Below are positions 1-8,427 of a stretch of DNA of 32,178 nt, in pieces. The stretch is taken from the NCBI GenBank assembly GCA_021299175.1, contig JAJTFY010000027.1:1-32178 (forward strand). The letters are read 5' to 3'. Below the pieces are notes generated by a model. It had not been told where the DNA came from. It saw nothing but the letters and a program-made list of their open reading frames with translations, and searched no databases. Every line of letters starts with the position of its first letter. The stretch's first letter is position 1. The position numbers were made by a program, and so were the translations under genes. Source of the DNA: Chitinophagaceae bacterium (GTDB lineage: Bacteria > Bacteroidota > Bacteroidia > Chitinophagales > Chitinophagaceae).

Positions 1-2
1 AC

Positions 3-683
3 CTTGGCAATATCAGTTCCTGGAAGCTTGATCTTGGAGATGGAAGGCAGGTGAGTAATCCATCCCCCTACAGGCATCGTTATGTTTCCCCCAAAACCTA
101 TACGGCATCCCTGGCGGTCACCAGTAAAGAAGGATGTGGTTCATTGCCTTTCAACAGGTCCGTCATCATCAACCCACCACCCGCCATCAATGCTGGAACG
201 GATAAGTACATCAAGAAAGGGAATGCATTGACATTGGATGCCAGTATTTCCAACCCAGCGTTACATTCATTCAGCTGGACGCCTGCTCTATACCTTGACA
301 AACCCAATACCCAAAATCCCATCTGCAAGCCTGACGCAAACATCACCTATATTGTATATGCCATCAATACCCAAACCCTTTGCAGCGGGTCTGATACCGT
401 TAAAGTCTTTCTTCTTTCTGATGTAGAGATTCCCAATACGTTTACTCCGCATGGAGATGGTATCAACGATACATGGGACATCCGTTTCCTCGACCAGTAC
501 AGGAATGCACAGTTAGACATCTACAACACTGCAGGTCAGGTCATCTTCAGGTCATATGGATACAAGGCTGCATGGGATGGGAAAAGGAATGGAGGAAAGA
601 TGCCGGATGGAACATATTATTATGTGATTGATCTTGGTGACGGAAGCAAGCGAATGACCGGATATGTCACCATTCTAAGATAA
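3..683 (+). CDS. Secreted PKD / T9SS type B sorting-domain protein, 5' end outside window
   Basis: The reading frame is open from base 3 with no convincing start codon; the GTG at 51 lies inside a PKD-like repeat (WKLDLGDGRQV before it, then SPKTYTASLAV), so the true start lies left of the window. Visible are the end of a PKD domain, a linker beginning INAGTDKYIKKG, and from about base 423 a complete gliding-motility-associated C-terminal domain (FTPHGDGINDTW, then GTYYYVIDLGDG, ending in YVTILR). That domain is the type B signal for export through the type IX secretion system, so the protein is expected outside the outer membrane. The last ~150 residues are closely similar to the end of the next gene, which begins 10 bases downstream on the same strand, indicating tandem duplication and probable co-transcription. 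The N-terminal function is unknown because it is not in the window. Confidence 0.88.
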   Translation, partial: LGNISSWKLDLGDGRQVSNPSPYRHRYVSPKTYTASLAVTSKEGCGSLPFNRSVIINPPPAINAGTDKYIKKGNALTLDASISNPALHSFSWTPALYLDKPNTQNPICKPDANITYIVYAINTQTLCSGSDTVKVFLLSDVEIPNTFTPHGDGINDTWDIRFLDQYRNAQLDIYNTAGQVIFRSYGYKAAWDGKRNGGKMPDGTYYYVIDLGDGSKRMTGYVTILR

Positions 684-693
684 CCACTGATCA

Positions 694-3471
694 ATGCAGA
701 TGGATCGCAGAATTTTCCTGATCATGTTTTTGCTGATGCAGTTTGGCATGGCCTTGTTTGCACAAGACCGGTCCAACCGAGGCAAGGAGTTTTGGCTGGG
801 CTATGGTCACAATGTGATGTTCAATGCCAATGCCGGCAACAACAGCCAGACCCTTGTATTGTACATCTCCACTGTCTTGCCGGCAACCGTTGTGGTTTCC
901 ATACCCGGCAATGGTTGGAGCCAAACGGTGGTTGTTCCTGCCAACAGTGTGGATGCATCAGTGGTCATTCCCAAGGCGGGTCTGCAGGATGCAAGGTTAA
1001 CGGGTGAAGGAATTTTCAACAGGGCCATTCATGTGAAGGCCGATGTGCCGGTTGTATTGAACGCACACCAGTACGGACTGAATTCTTCCGGTGCCATGAT
1101 GGTCATGCCCACGGAAACCTATGGATACAATTACTATTCCATCAATTGCAAACAGGTATCCAATGTAGATTATAGCCATTCCTGGTTTTATGTCGTTGCA
1201 CCGGAAGACAACACGAGAATTGAAATCATCCCTTCGGGCACAACTGAAAATGGTCGCCCAGCTGGTCAGCCATTCACTGTCGATCTCAAAAGGGGTGAGG
1301 TCTTCAATGTGTTCGGTAAACGCCTTCGTTATGACAGTGGTGTAGACATGACTGGAAGCAAGATTCTTTCTGTTGCGGGCAGCGATGGACTTTGCCATCC
1401 AGTGGCTGTTTTTTCAGGATCTAGCAGAAATACCCTTTGTTTTGGAAACGGAGGAGATATCATGCAACAACAGGTTTTTCCATCCAATACCTGGGGTACT
1501 CGCTACCTTACCTATCATACTTTGGCCAATGCCAACTCCGATCTGATAACACCATTCCTGAATATTTACCGGGTAGTCGTACAGGATCCTTCCACCATTG
1601 TGAAAAGAAATGGAACAGTGATGACGGGGTTGATCAATAATTTCTACTATGAATTTTCCAGCAATTCGGGTGATTACATTGAGTCTGACAAACCCATACT
1701 TGTTGCACAGTTTATGCCTTCCTCCAACGCATGTGCAAGCGATGCCACCAATCCTTATGGAGACCCGGAAATGTTTTATTTAAGCCCCATTGAGCAAGGC
1801 ATTAAGCATGTTACTTTCTATAAAACCAGGAATCAATACATTGACTTCAATTATGTGAGCCTTCTGCTTCCTGCTGCAGGAATTTCCTCTTTGCGGGTGG
1901 ATGGGAAAACGGCGGACCCGCTCAACATCATTCCACATCCCATCAGAAATGAATATGTTGTTGCTGTTGTCCGGTTGCTGGGTGCCGCAGGCCAGCACAG
2001 TGTTTCATGCGACAGCACATTCAATGGGATGGTCTTTGGTTTGGGATATTATGAAAGTTATGGCTACAATGTTGGCACCCTGGTAAACAACCTGAATGCC
2101 TATGCCAGCATAAAAAATACCAAAAGCATTTTGCCGGGTGTAGATTCATTTACTTGCATCAATACGCCATTCAAAGCCAGCATCAAAGTGGCCTACAAGC
2201 TCAACAGGATACATTGGAAATTCAGCAAGACAACAGGACTTAACATCAAGACAGATTCCATCATTAACAATCCTATTCCGGTAGATTCCACCCTGGTTTT
2301 TGGCAGAAAGTATTATGGTTACAGCGTTGCAGCTGATCTCAGATTTTCTGGTGCGGGCAATTATAGTATTCCAGTTACCTATGCATCTTCGGATCTTGAC
2401 AATTGCAGCAAGACAGAAGATACTGTCATTCATGTTCAGGTGAAAGAAGGTCCCAAGCCTGCTATCACTGCGCCAGGTGTAGTTTGCATGGGTAAAGAAG
2501 CCAGTTTCACAGGATCCAACAATACCCAAGGTTTTAATGTGGTTTCCCACCAATGGGATTTTCCAGATGGAAGTCAGAGCAATGCCAGGAGTGTAAAGAA
2601 AATCTTCACGGTTGCCGGAAATAAAACCATTCGATATGCGGTAATCACCGACAATGGATGTACGGCTGATACAGCCACCACCGTGATGGTTGTAGACCTG
2701 TCTGCAGTGGCGGTAACCAGGAATGGCAAGCCTTGTGTTGACAGTGCCATTCAGTTCGTTTCATCCATTCCATCGGGATCAAATGCAGGCGCAACCTGGT
2801 TTTGGGATTTTGGCGATGGGCAGCGGTTCAGCAGCAAGACCAGCCACAGGGCTTTGCATGCATATAAAAAAGCAATGACTGGTTTTTCTGTCCGGCATTG
2901 GATTGCATTCGACCAGGGCTGCACCAGTGATACGGTGTCGCATGCCATATCATCCATTAACAACGCACCCATGATCAATGCCGGTCCTGATCGGTACATC
3001 AAGAAAGGCAATGCTGCCCCTTTGGAGGCAAGCATTCCCAATCCAAGCCAGTACCAGTTTGTCTGGAGCCCATCCACTTATTTAGACCAGCTCAATTTGC
3101 TCAATCCTTTGTGCAAGCCCGAGCTTGATATCAACTATGTTGTGCAGGCCATCGACAAGCAAACCCTTTGTGCCGCCAGGGATACAGTGCAAGTAATTGT
3201 ATTGTCAGCTGTTGACATTCCCAACACGTTCACACCCAATGGTGATGGCATCAATGATACATGGAAGATTCAGTTTCTCGCACAGTATAAAAATTGCACC
3301 ATGGAAGTCTACAATACTTCCGGACAAATCATCTTTCAGTCTGAAGGCTATGCAGTTGCTTGGGATGGAAACAGGAATGGTGTTCCAATGCCTACTGGTA
3401 CTTATTATTACGTGATCGATCTTGGAGATGGTAGCAAAAGAAGAACTGGGTATGTCACCATATTGCGTTAA
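694..3471 (+). CDS. T9SS-exported protein with IgGFc-binding-type N-terminal domain and PKD repeats
   Basis: 925 residues. A signal peptide covers about residues 1-24 (hydrophobic FLIMFLLMQFGMALF, then AQ). Residues ~28-470 resemble the IgGFc-binding protein N-terminal domain family (GKEFWLGYG near the start; the repeated pattern of a metaphor for display proteins with beta-rich repeats such as VVLNAHQYG and FMPSSNACASDATNPYGDPE). Two PKD-like domains follow, marked by WDFPDG near residue 620 and WFWDFGDG near 702. A linker (INAGPDRYIKKG, ~761) leads to the type B T9SS sorting domain at 840-925 (FTPNGDGINDTW, GTYYYVIDLGDG, YVTILR). Likely a surface-attached or released adhesin-like protein; a ligand cannot be predicted and IgG binding should not be assumed from the family name. 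The ATG at 694 is 10 bases after the previous stop; ATG 700 is an alternative. Confidence 0.9.
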   Translation: MQMDRRIFLIMFLLMQFGMALFAQDRSNRGKEFWLGYGHNVMFNANAGNNSQTLVLYISTVLPATVVVSIPGNGWSQTVVVPANSVDASVVIPKAGLQDARLTGEGIFNRAIHVKADVPVVLNAHQYGLNSSGAMMVMPTETYGYNYYSINCKQVSNVDYSHSWFYVVAPEDNTRIEIIPSGTTENGRPAGQPFTVDLKRGEVFNVFGKRLRYDSGVDMTGSKILSVAGSDGLCHPVAVFSGSSRNTLCFGNGGDIMQQQVFPSNTWGTRYLTYHTLANANSDLITPFLNIYRVVVQDPSTIVKRNGTVMTGLINNFYYEFSSNSGDYIESDKPILVAQFMPSSNACASDATNPYGDPEMFYLSPIEQGIKHVTFYKTRNQYIDFNYVSLLLPAAGISSLRVDGKTADPLNIIPHPIRNEYVVAVVRLLGAAGQHSVSCDSTFNGMVFGLGYYESYGYNVGTLVNNLNAYASIKNTKSILPGVDSFTCINTPFKASIKVAYKLNRIHWKFSKTTGLNIKTDSIINNPIPVDSTLVFGRKYYGYSVAADLRFSGAGNYSIPVTYASSDLDNCSKTEDTVIHVQVKEGPKPAITAPGVVCMGKEASFTGSNNTQGFNVVSHQWDFPDGSQSNARSVKKIFTVAGNKTIRYAVITDNGCTADTATTVMVVDLSAVAVTRNGKPCVDSAIQFVSSIPSGSNAGATWFWDFGDGQRFSSKTSHRALHAYKKAMTGFSVRHWIAFDQGCTSDTVSHAISSINNAPMINAGPDRYIKKGNAAPLEASIPNPSQYQFVWSPSTYLDQLNLLNPLCKPELDINYVVQAIDKQTLCAARDTVQVIVLSAVDIPNTFTPNGDGINDTWKIQFLAQYKNCTMEVYNTSGQIIFQSEGYAVAWDGNRNGVPMPTGTYYYVIDLGDGSKRRTGYVTILR

Positions 3472-3474
3472 AAA

Positions 3475-3502
3475 GAGCGCCGCGGGATTTCCCGCGGCGC
3501 TC
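3475..3502 (-). terminator. Strong GC-rich hairpin terminator, U-tract on the minus strand
   Basis: A perfect 12-bp stem (GAGCGCCGCGGG at 3475-3486 with CCCGCGGCGCTC at 3491-3502) closes a 4-base loop. Read on the - strand the hairpin is followed by TTTTT (3474-3470), the classic intrinsic terminator form; on the + strand it is followed by GTAATAAAAATC, which is not U-rich. It therefore best serves the SusC-SusD-DUF4397-fasciclin unit ending at 3551, while the hairpin may also protect or weakly terminate the + strand gene ending at 3471. Confidence 0.85.
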
Positions 3503-3550
3503 GTAATAAAAATCAACCTTGTTATTCAAATCAATAACTCAGGAAGGATG

Positions 3551-4411
3551 CTAATGTTCTTGCGGCAGTTCCTGTTGTTGAGCGGTAGCTTCCCCTGAAG
3601 ATAAACCTTGCATGGTAGAAGGTGAAAAACCATCTTTGAAGTCATTGTTAAACAATCGTGCGCCGTTGAACATATGAAAACGAACAATTCGGGTAGCATC
3701 TGTTACCGAAATGGTATTGATGGTAGTTGTAGCATTGAAAGGAGCGCCCAGTGCTGATAAAGCAGCATCTGTGGGAGCCAATACTGTGAAAGTACCACTG
3801 CTCAACTGAGCCCATTGTGATGCTCTGTTCAATAAGGCGATGAAAAGAGTATGTTGACCAGTTTTTTGCAAAATAGACTGGATAGTTCCTCTTAATTGTG
3901 GTGGAGTATTAACTCTGTTGATGACATGGATGACACCATTGCTGAGAAGATTATCGCCACTGGTGATCTGAGAACCATTCACAAAAAAATCATTCCCTTT
4001 CTGTCCCATAAATGCCAGGGTTCCACCCAACTGGGTTGACCGGGAAACAGAAAAATTGGCAATCATCTCTTTCGTCAATACGGGAATGGGTGGATTATTC
4101 GTAGAAGAAAGAATATGATACATTATCATATAACTCGCAGCACCTGGCGTCATGCGGTTCAGAGAGTCGGCAGTTATACCGGCAGCGGTAAAAGCATCAT
4201 TTGTAGGCGCTAACCAACTAAAGGGTCCAGGGCCTTTCTTGTAATCCGCCAGCTGGGCTTTTTCTATAGCCGCGTTAAAGGTACTCAAGTTAGGCTGTTT
4301 GGAAAGATAGGTATCCAAGTCGGGTAATTCCAACGCAACTTCTTCTTTCTTGCAGGAAGAAAAGCTGAGGGCTGCTGCGCAAAATAAGAGTGTTATATTA
4401 AATAATTTCAT
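3551..4411 (-). CDS. Fasciclin (FAS1) domain lipoprotein with truncated second domain
   Basis: 286 residues. A lipoprotein signal ends at Cys20 (FSSC, then KKEE), so it is expected to be membrane-anchored in the envelope. The first FAS1 domain, about 30-170, is complete: it has the FSWLAPTNDAF box and the closing NGVIHVINRV box. A second FAS1 domain begins near 178 (TFTVLAPTDAAL box) but stops after FNNDFKDGFSPSTMQG with an unrelated Gln-rich tail, about 40 residues before the expected closing NGVIHVID-like box. Neither alternative frame restores that box, so the end is either lost or diverged. It is the last gene of a SusC-SusD-DUF4397-FAS1 unit, 11 bases after the previous stop and just before a strong terminator. 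FAS1 domains usually mediate adhesion or ligand binding; the ligand here is unknown. Confidence 0.88.
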   Translation of the reverse strand: MKLFNITLLFCAAALSFSSCKKEEVALELPDLDTYLSKQPNLSTFNAAIEKAQLADYKKGPGPFSWLAPTNDAFTAAGITADSLNRMTPGAASYMIMYHILSSTNNPPIPVLTKEMIANFSVSRSTQLGGTLAFMGQKGNDFFVNGSQITSGDNLLSNGVIHVINRVNTPPQLRGTIQSILQKTGQHTLFIALLNRASQWAQLSSGTFTVLAPTDAALSALGAPFNATTTINTISVTDATRIVRFHMFNGARLFNNDFKDGFSPSTMQGLSSGEATAQQQELPQEH

Positions 4412-4422
4412 GACGGGCGGAT

Positions 4423-5199
4423 TTACTGGTTAACAATTTGAAATGAAACCCCTGGTGTAAAAGTCGTACCCCAGATACCGCCCGTAATAACGGTAGTCGC
4501 TCTTCGATTTGAAGAGTTTCCGGTAAGCGGGGTAAAGGGGGTACCTACTATCTCCCCGTTAGATGTTCTCACCAGTCTGTAACGGAGAAATGCATTCACT
4601 GGATTTGTTGGGATTTTGATAAAATCAGTAGCATTACCAAAGGCAACATTTCTGAACAACGTATCTCTGGTTACTAGTGAAGCGGTAGAGGAGTCAATGC
4701 GAATCAGTGTTAATCCAGGTGATTTACCGCTGGCATTGATAAAACGAAGCCGGGTAAATCCACTGTCTGAAAATGATCCTGGATTATCCATAAATGAAAG
4801 AAGGCTTCTGGTGGAACCCGTATCGGCAAGAACGGTTGTGTAATACTGCCCACTCGTAGTTACCATATTCCCGGAAAACAATACCACAGAGTCATTGGTG
4901 GTACCCGTATTTGGTAGCGACAATTTCAAGGCTCCATTTTGTGCAACAGCTGCGTACTCCGAAATACCAGAGTTGGTTGGGAAAATCCCTCCGGCTCCTG
5001 ATGTAAAATTCCCGTTGATCTTTTTGTCATTTACTTTGATCATTACGGATGGTGTTCCGGGAGATAGCAAAACAAATCTTACGTATGCCATTCCGCTTGG
5101 TAAATCATATTCGGTAGCCCTTAGTGCTGATTTTTGACATGAACTCATGCCATAGACTACCAGAGCAGCACTTACCATGTAGATTAAATATTTTTTCAT
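4423..5199 (-). CDS. DUF4397-type lipoprotein
   Basis: About 258 residues from the preferred start MKKYLIYM (an upstream ATG at 5208 adds MDC). The lipoprotein signal ends at Cys21 (YGMSSC). The body resembles the DUF4397 family: two beta-sandwich-like halves, with VRFVLLSPGTPSVMIKVND near residue 40 and the related TRLRFINASGKSPGLTL near 150. This pattern of a small-molecule or structural surface protein has no assigned reaction. It lies between SusD (gap 20 bases from the preferred start) and the fasciclin protein (gap 11 bases), so it is probably displayed together with the SusCD complex. The family call is moderately sure; the function is unknown. Confidence 0.8.
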   Translation of the reverse strand: MKKYLIYMVSAALVVYGMSSCQKSALRATEYDLPSGMAYVRFVLLSPGTPSVMIKVNDKKINGNFTSGAGGIFPTNSGISEYAAVAQNGALKLSLPNTGTTNDSVVLFSGNMVTTSGQYYTTVLADTGSTRSLLSFMDNPGSFSDSGFTRLRFINASGKSPGLTLIRIDSSTASLVTRDTLFRNVAFGNATDFIKIPTNPVNAFLRYRLVRTSNGEIVGTPFTPLTGNSSNRRATTVITGGIWGTTFTPGVSFQIVNQ

Positions 5200-5219
5200 A
5201 CAATCCATCTTTAATTTGA

Positions 5220-6872
5220 TTAAGGTTGACTAAACCACATTTCCAGCGTGTGATAATTAGTGTTCAAAGCACCGATTTTTCTCAACGCTTCCCGGTTCCA
5301 GTCGAACTCAGAAAAGTTCGTTGGCCATACCCGGTAAGCCATGTTCGGACCACCATTAAAGGCAGAAAAAATGGTGATGGTTTGAAATCCATTGAATACT
5401 GGCAACCCCGTTGCAGGATCCACATCATAATAGTGGAATCGGCGCATATCACTCCATTGCTCTATGAAATTCCAGCCCCAATTGGCTATAAATTTCTGTT
5501 GCATAATATCTGTCAGATTAAGTGCGGCAGCATTTTGTTTTACAGCGGCAGAGGCTAGATATCTATTGCGCTCTGTTGTACTGATAGGTAGAAAATTCGC
5601 AACACCAACATTATTTAGATTTACAAAATCAAAATGCGCACTAATACCATTGATGTATGCAGTATAAGCTGTAACTCTGTCTCCTTTTCTTAAAGCAGCT
5701 TCAGCTTTAATAAATTGCATTTCGCTGTAACTCATAATAGGCAATGCTGCATTGTTGCGAAAGACGAACTTTCCAATGGTCCTGTCAGAAAAGTTATTAA
5801 TGGCAGGATTGGCGATGGCACTATCACCCCAAACGGTAGCAGTAGCACGACGAAAGGCGGGAGTTCCCGCAGTGCCTATAGAATATCCAACCGACGGTAA
5901 TAAGAAACGATAACCACCATTCATTTCTGTCATGTTCGGTGAGATAAAGCTGGTATCTGGACTCACGGACAACATGCCTCTTATTCTTGGATCGCGGTTA
6001 GCAGGGGCAGCACTTCCTCGCAAAATTGTGCCATCCAGTAATTGAACAATGAACCTCGACTGGCGGCGAACGGAGAAGTTATCACGGGCAGGACCGAGCG
6101 GACTGCTGTCATCATTTCTAGTTGCACTGTGTGGGATGGATACATTGTCTGCATTTGAAGCAAGACTCAGGTCAACGTACTTGATTACAGAATCGGCCTT
6201 GTAATCTGCTTTATTCGTGAGACGATGGTAGTTGCGAGCCATCAATCCATATACGAAGCGAATCCAACGTTCGCGGTTGCCTTGGAACATGATATCACCA
6301 CGTGCCAATTGCGTCTGGTTGACCTTACCATCTGTTCTGTTCAAAAAAGACAAGGCACGTCTGCAAATAGAGTCTATTCCTCTATAAACTGTTTCCTGGT
6401 TATCATAATCAAAGTAAACACGGTTGGGTTCCCATGCCTGACGGAAAACGATATCACTATGCATATCAGTGAGGTGTTGGAATCCCCAGGCTCGAAGAGC
6501 GAAAGCAACGCCTACATAGTCCCACTGCTCATTTTTTGTTCCTTCCTGAATGATCAGGTTGATAGAAGGTCCTTGCACTTGATAAACATCCCTCCAACCC
6601 TGGTTTCCAGTGCCTGAGCCACCCTGGTTAGCATTGTGGATGTCATTGGTTTCTTGTACACCCGTATTGGACCAGAATTGGATAAAGGCTCCAGTAGCAC
6701 GACCATCGAAGCCCAATGTTCTAGACATAACCGCCTGTGTTGGGGAGAGAAGTGCTGGTAATGAAGGTACATTGGGTGATGCAGGGTCAGAATTGATGTC
6801 CAGGTATTTTTTACAACCCGCCATACCTGCTGCCAGCATCACCAGACAAAATATATGTATTGACTTTTTCAT
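5220..6872 (-). CDS. SusD/RagB-family outer-membrane nutrient-binding lipoprotein
   Basis: 550 residues from MKKSIHIF; the frame extends upstream to 6914 but those residues overlap the end of the SusC gene and lack a signal. The lipoprotein signal ends at Cys20 (GMAGC, followed by KKYLDINSDPASPN, typical of SusD proteins, close to the SusD-like_2 subgroup). The TPR-rich body includes WRDVYQVQGPSINLII and ALRAWGFQHLTDMHSDI, and the C-terminal region has QQKFIANWGWNFIEQWSDMR. SusD proteins cap a SusC TonB-dependent channel and capture oligosaccharides, peptides or other large nutrients. It starts 20 bases after the SusC stop. The gene looks intact although its SusC partner is frame-broken, so the pair may not work as sequenced. 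Substrate cannot be inferred. Confidence 0.93.
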   Translation of the reverse strand: MKKSIHIFCLVMLAAGMAGCKKYLDINSDPASPNVPSLPALLSPTQAVMSRTLGFDGRATGAFIQFWSNTGVQETNDIHNANQGGSGTGNQGWRDVYQVQGPSINLIIQEGTKNEQWDYVGVAFALRAWGFQHLTDMHSDIVFRQAWEPNRVYFDYDNQETVYRGIDSICRRALSFLNRTDGKVNQTQLARGDIMFQGNRERWIRFVYGLMARNYHRLTNKADYKADSVIKYVDLSLASNADNVSIPHSATRNDDSSPLGPARDNFSVRRQSRFIVQLLDGTILRGSAAPANRDPRIRGMLSVSPDTSFISPNMTEMNGGYRFLLPSVGYSIGTAGTPAFRRATATVWGDSAIANPAINNFSDRTIGKFVFRNNAALPIMSYSEMQFIKAEAALRKGDRVTAYTAYINGISAHFDFVNLNNVGVANFLPISTTERNRYLASAAVKQNAAALNLTDIMQQKFIANWGWNFIEQWSDMRRFHYYDVDPATGLPVFNGFQTITIFSAFNGGPNMAYRVWPTNFSEFDWNREALRKIGALNTNYHTLEMWFSQP

Positions 6873-6891
6873 GTTATACAGAGTTTTAGCG

Positions 6892-8427
6892 TTAGAATTG
6901 AGCACGTATGCCAAAGTTGATTCCTACGGGTGTGGCAATGTTTCCATAATCCATTCCTACACCGCCAATACCACCTCTAGAACCAGCATTATTGGCATTC
7001 GCTGCCGGATCAGCCCCGCGGTAGTTGGTTAGGATGAACAAATCGGTACCCGTAAAGAATACAGAGGCACTCTTGAAAAGGTTGTTGCGTTTTATCAGTT
7101 TACTTGGCAGTCGATAACTCAACGTTACGTCTCTCAGACGAACCCAATTGATATCACGCTCAATGAAATCCTCTTCAGCCACACCCAATGAATAAAATTC
7201 ACTCCGGGCGAAGGGAGTTAACACAATAGTGTTTTGAGTAGGCTTAGCCGTATTCTCCAGGCCATCTTGCAATACTCCTCTAATAACACGAGGTGTTTCT
7301 CTATCAAGGGTACGAACGCTTGCTCCGCGGGAATAAAGGAACCATTCAGTTCCGTTGAAAATATCACCTCCTTTACGGATATCTAGGTTAAAAGATAAGT
7401 TCCAGTCACTCAGGAAGGTGAAACTATTGATCAGACCCATATTCCAGTCCGATTGACGACTTCCTATCCTGATATAATCAGAAACACGAATGGGTAAACC
7501 GGAGGTCGGACTAATCAAAACATCTCCGCGGGTATTTCTCAGGAAGCGGGTAGCAGCAAGATCGAAGATAGAACCTCCTTTGGTAGCTATATTCCGTATA
7601 CCGGCAATCCAGGTATCAGAATTATAAAAGAACGGAAGGTCGGAAGGCATTCGTAAAATTTCGTTTCGATTGCGTGCCCAGTTAACCGTAACATCCCAAG
7701 TGAAATTTTTGCTTTTGATGGGAGCTCCTGTGATTTGCATTTCTATACCACGGTTCTCCACATCTCCACCATTGATCCATTTCAGAATGGCACCAGACGC
7801 ATAACTCAAACGAGGGTTCAGCAGCTGATCAACGGTTTTATTAGAGTAATAAGTCAGATCCATGCCCAGTCTTCCCTTAAAGAATTTAGCTTCCAAACCA
7901 GTCTCAAATTGTTGGCTGAATTCAGCGCGCAATTGAGGGTTACCCTGTGTAACGAAAGGGGAAAAACCACCACCGGTAAAAGTTGATTGAGCAAAGCGAT
8001 TGGAGGTTACATAAGGTGTTCTCGGGTCACGACCTGTGGTAGCATAGTTGATACGGTATTTCAGGTAACTGATTTCTTTAGGTAATTTGAGAATATCACT
8101 AAGAATGAAACTCGATCCTGCTGTCCAATAGAAGTAGTAGGGCTTGGCTGGATCCCAGTTGGTAGGATCAACCAGACGACTTGAGCCATCCATACGTCCT
8201 GCCAATGAAAAGTTGAGGAAGTTTTTATAACTGGCATTGTAGTTAATAAATGCCCCAAGGCGGTTGTTGTTTTCTGCAGTTGTGATGGATCCGATTGAAA
8301 TAGGATCTGCATTGTTCAGGCTCACAAACTCCGGATCAAAAAGGCGTTCACCCCGGGTACCATTCACTTCATATTTTCTGGAATCAAAGGTGAAGGCGGC
8401 CGTAATGATGTTATTTACATTACCGAT
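6892..8427 (-). pseudogene. SusC-like TonB-dependent receptor, C-terminal beta-barrel part (frame-shifted from N-terminal part)
   Basis: This frame opens after a stop at 8430-8428 and reads NNIITAAFTFDSRKYEVNG, then ~500 residues of typical SusC barrel (GRMDGSSRLVDP, TSNRFAQSTFTGGGFSPF, SYASGAILKWINGGDVENRG) ending in a terminal Phe (GINFGIRAQF), as expected for an outer-membrane barrel recognised by BamA. It has no start codon of its own at a sensible place: an apparent start near 8367 is an internal GTG. It continues the protein encoded at 8415-9905, whose frame ends in a stop at 8415; the two frames differ by one base and overlap by about 13 bases. Residues before NNIITAAF that other SusC proteins carry between the two conserved blocks may be missing, so the lesion may be a small deletion rather than a single-base slip. 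Confidence 0.85.

Noticed and set aside
694-3471. Calling the protein an immunoglobulin-binding virulence factor
   Set aside because: The IgGFc-binding domain name stems from an animal mucin-like protein; bacterial members with T9SS tails are broadly environmental and ligand binding is not shown.
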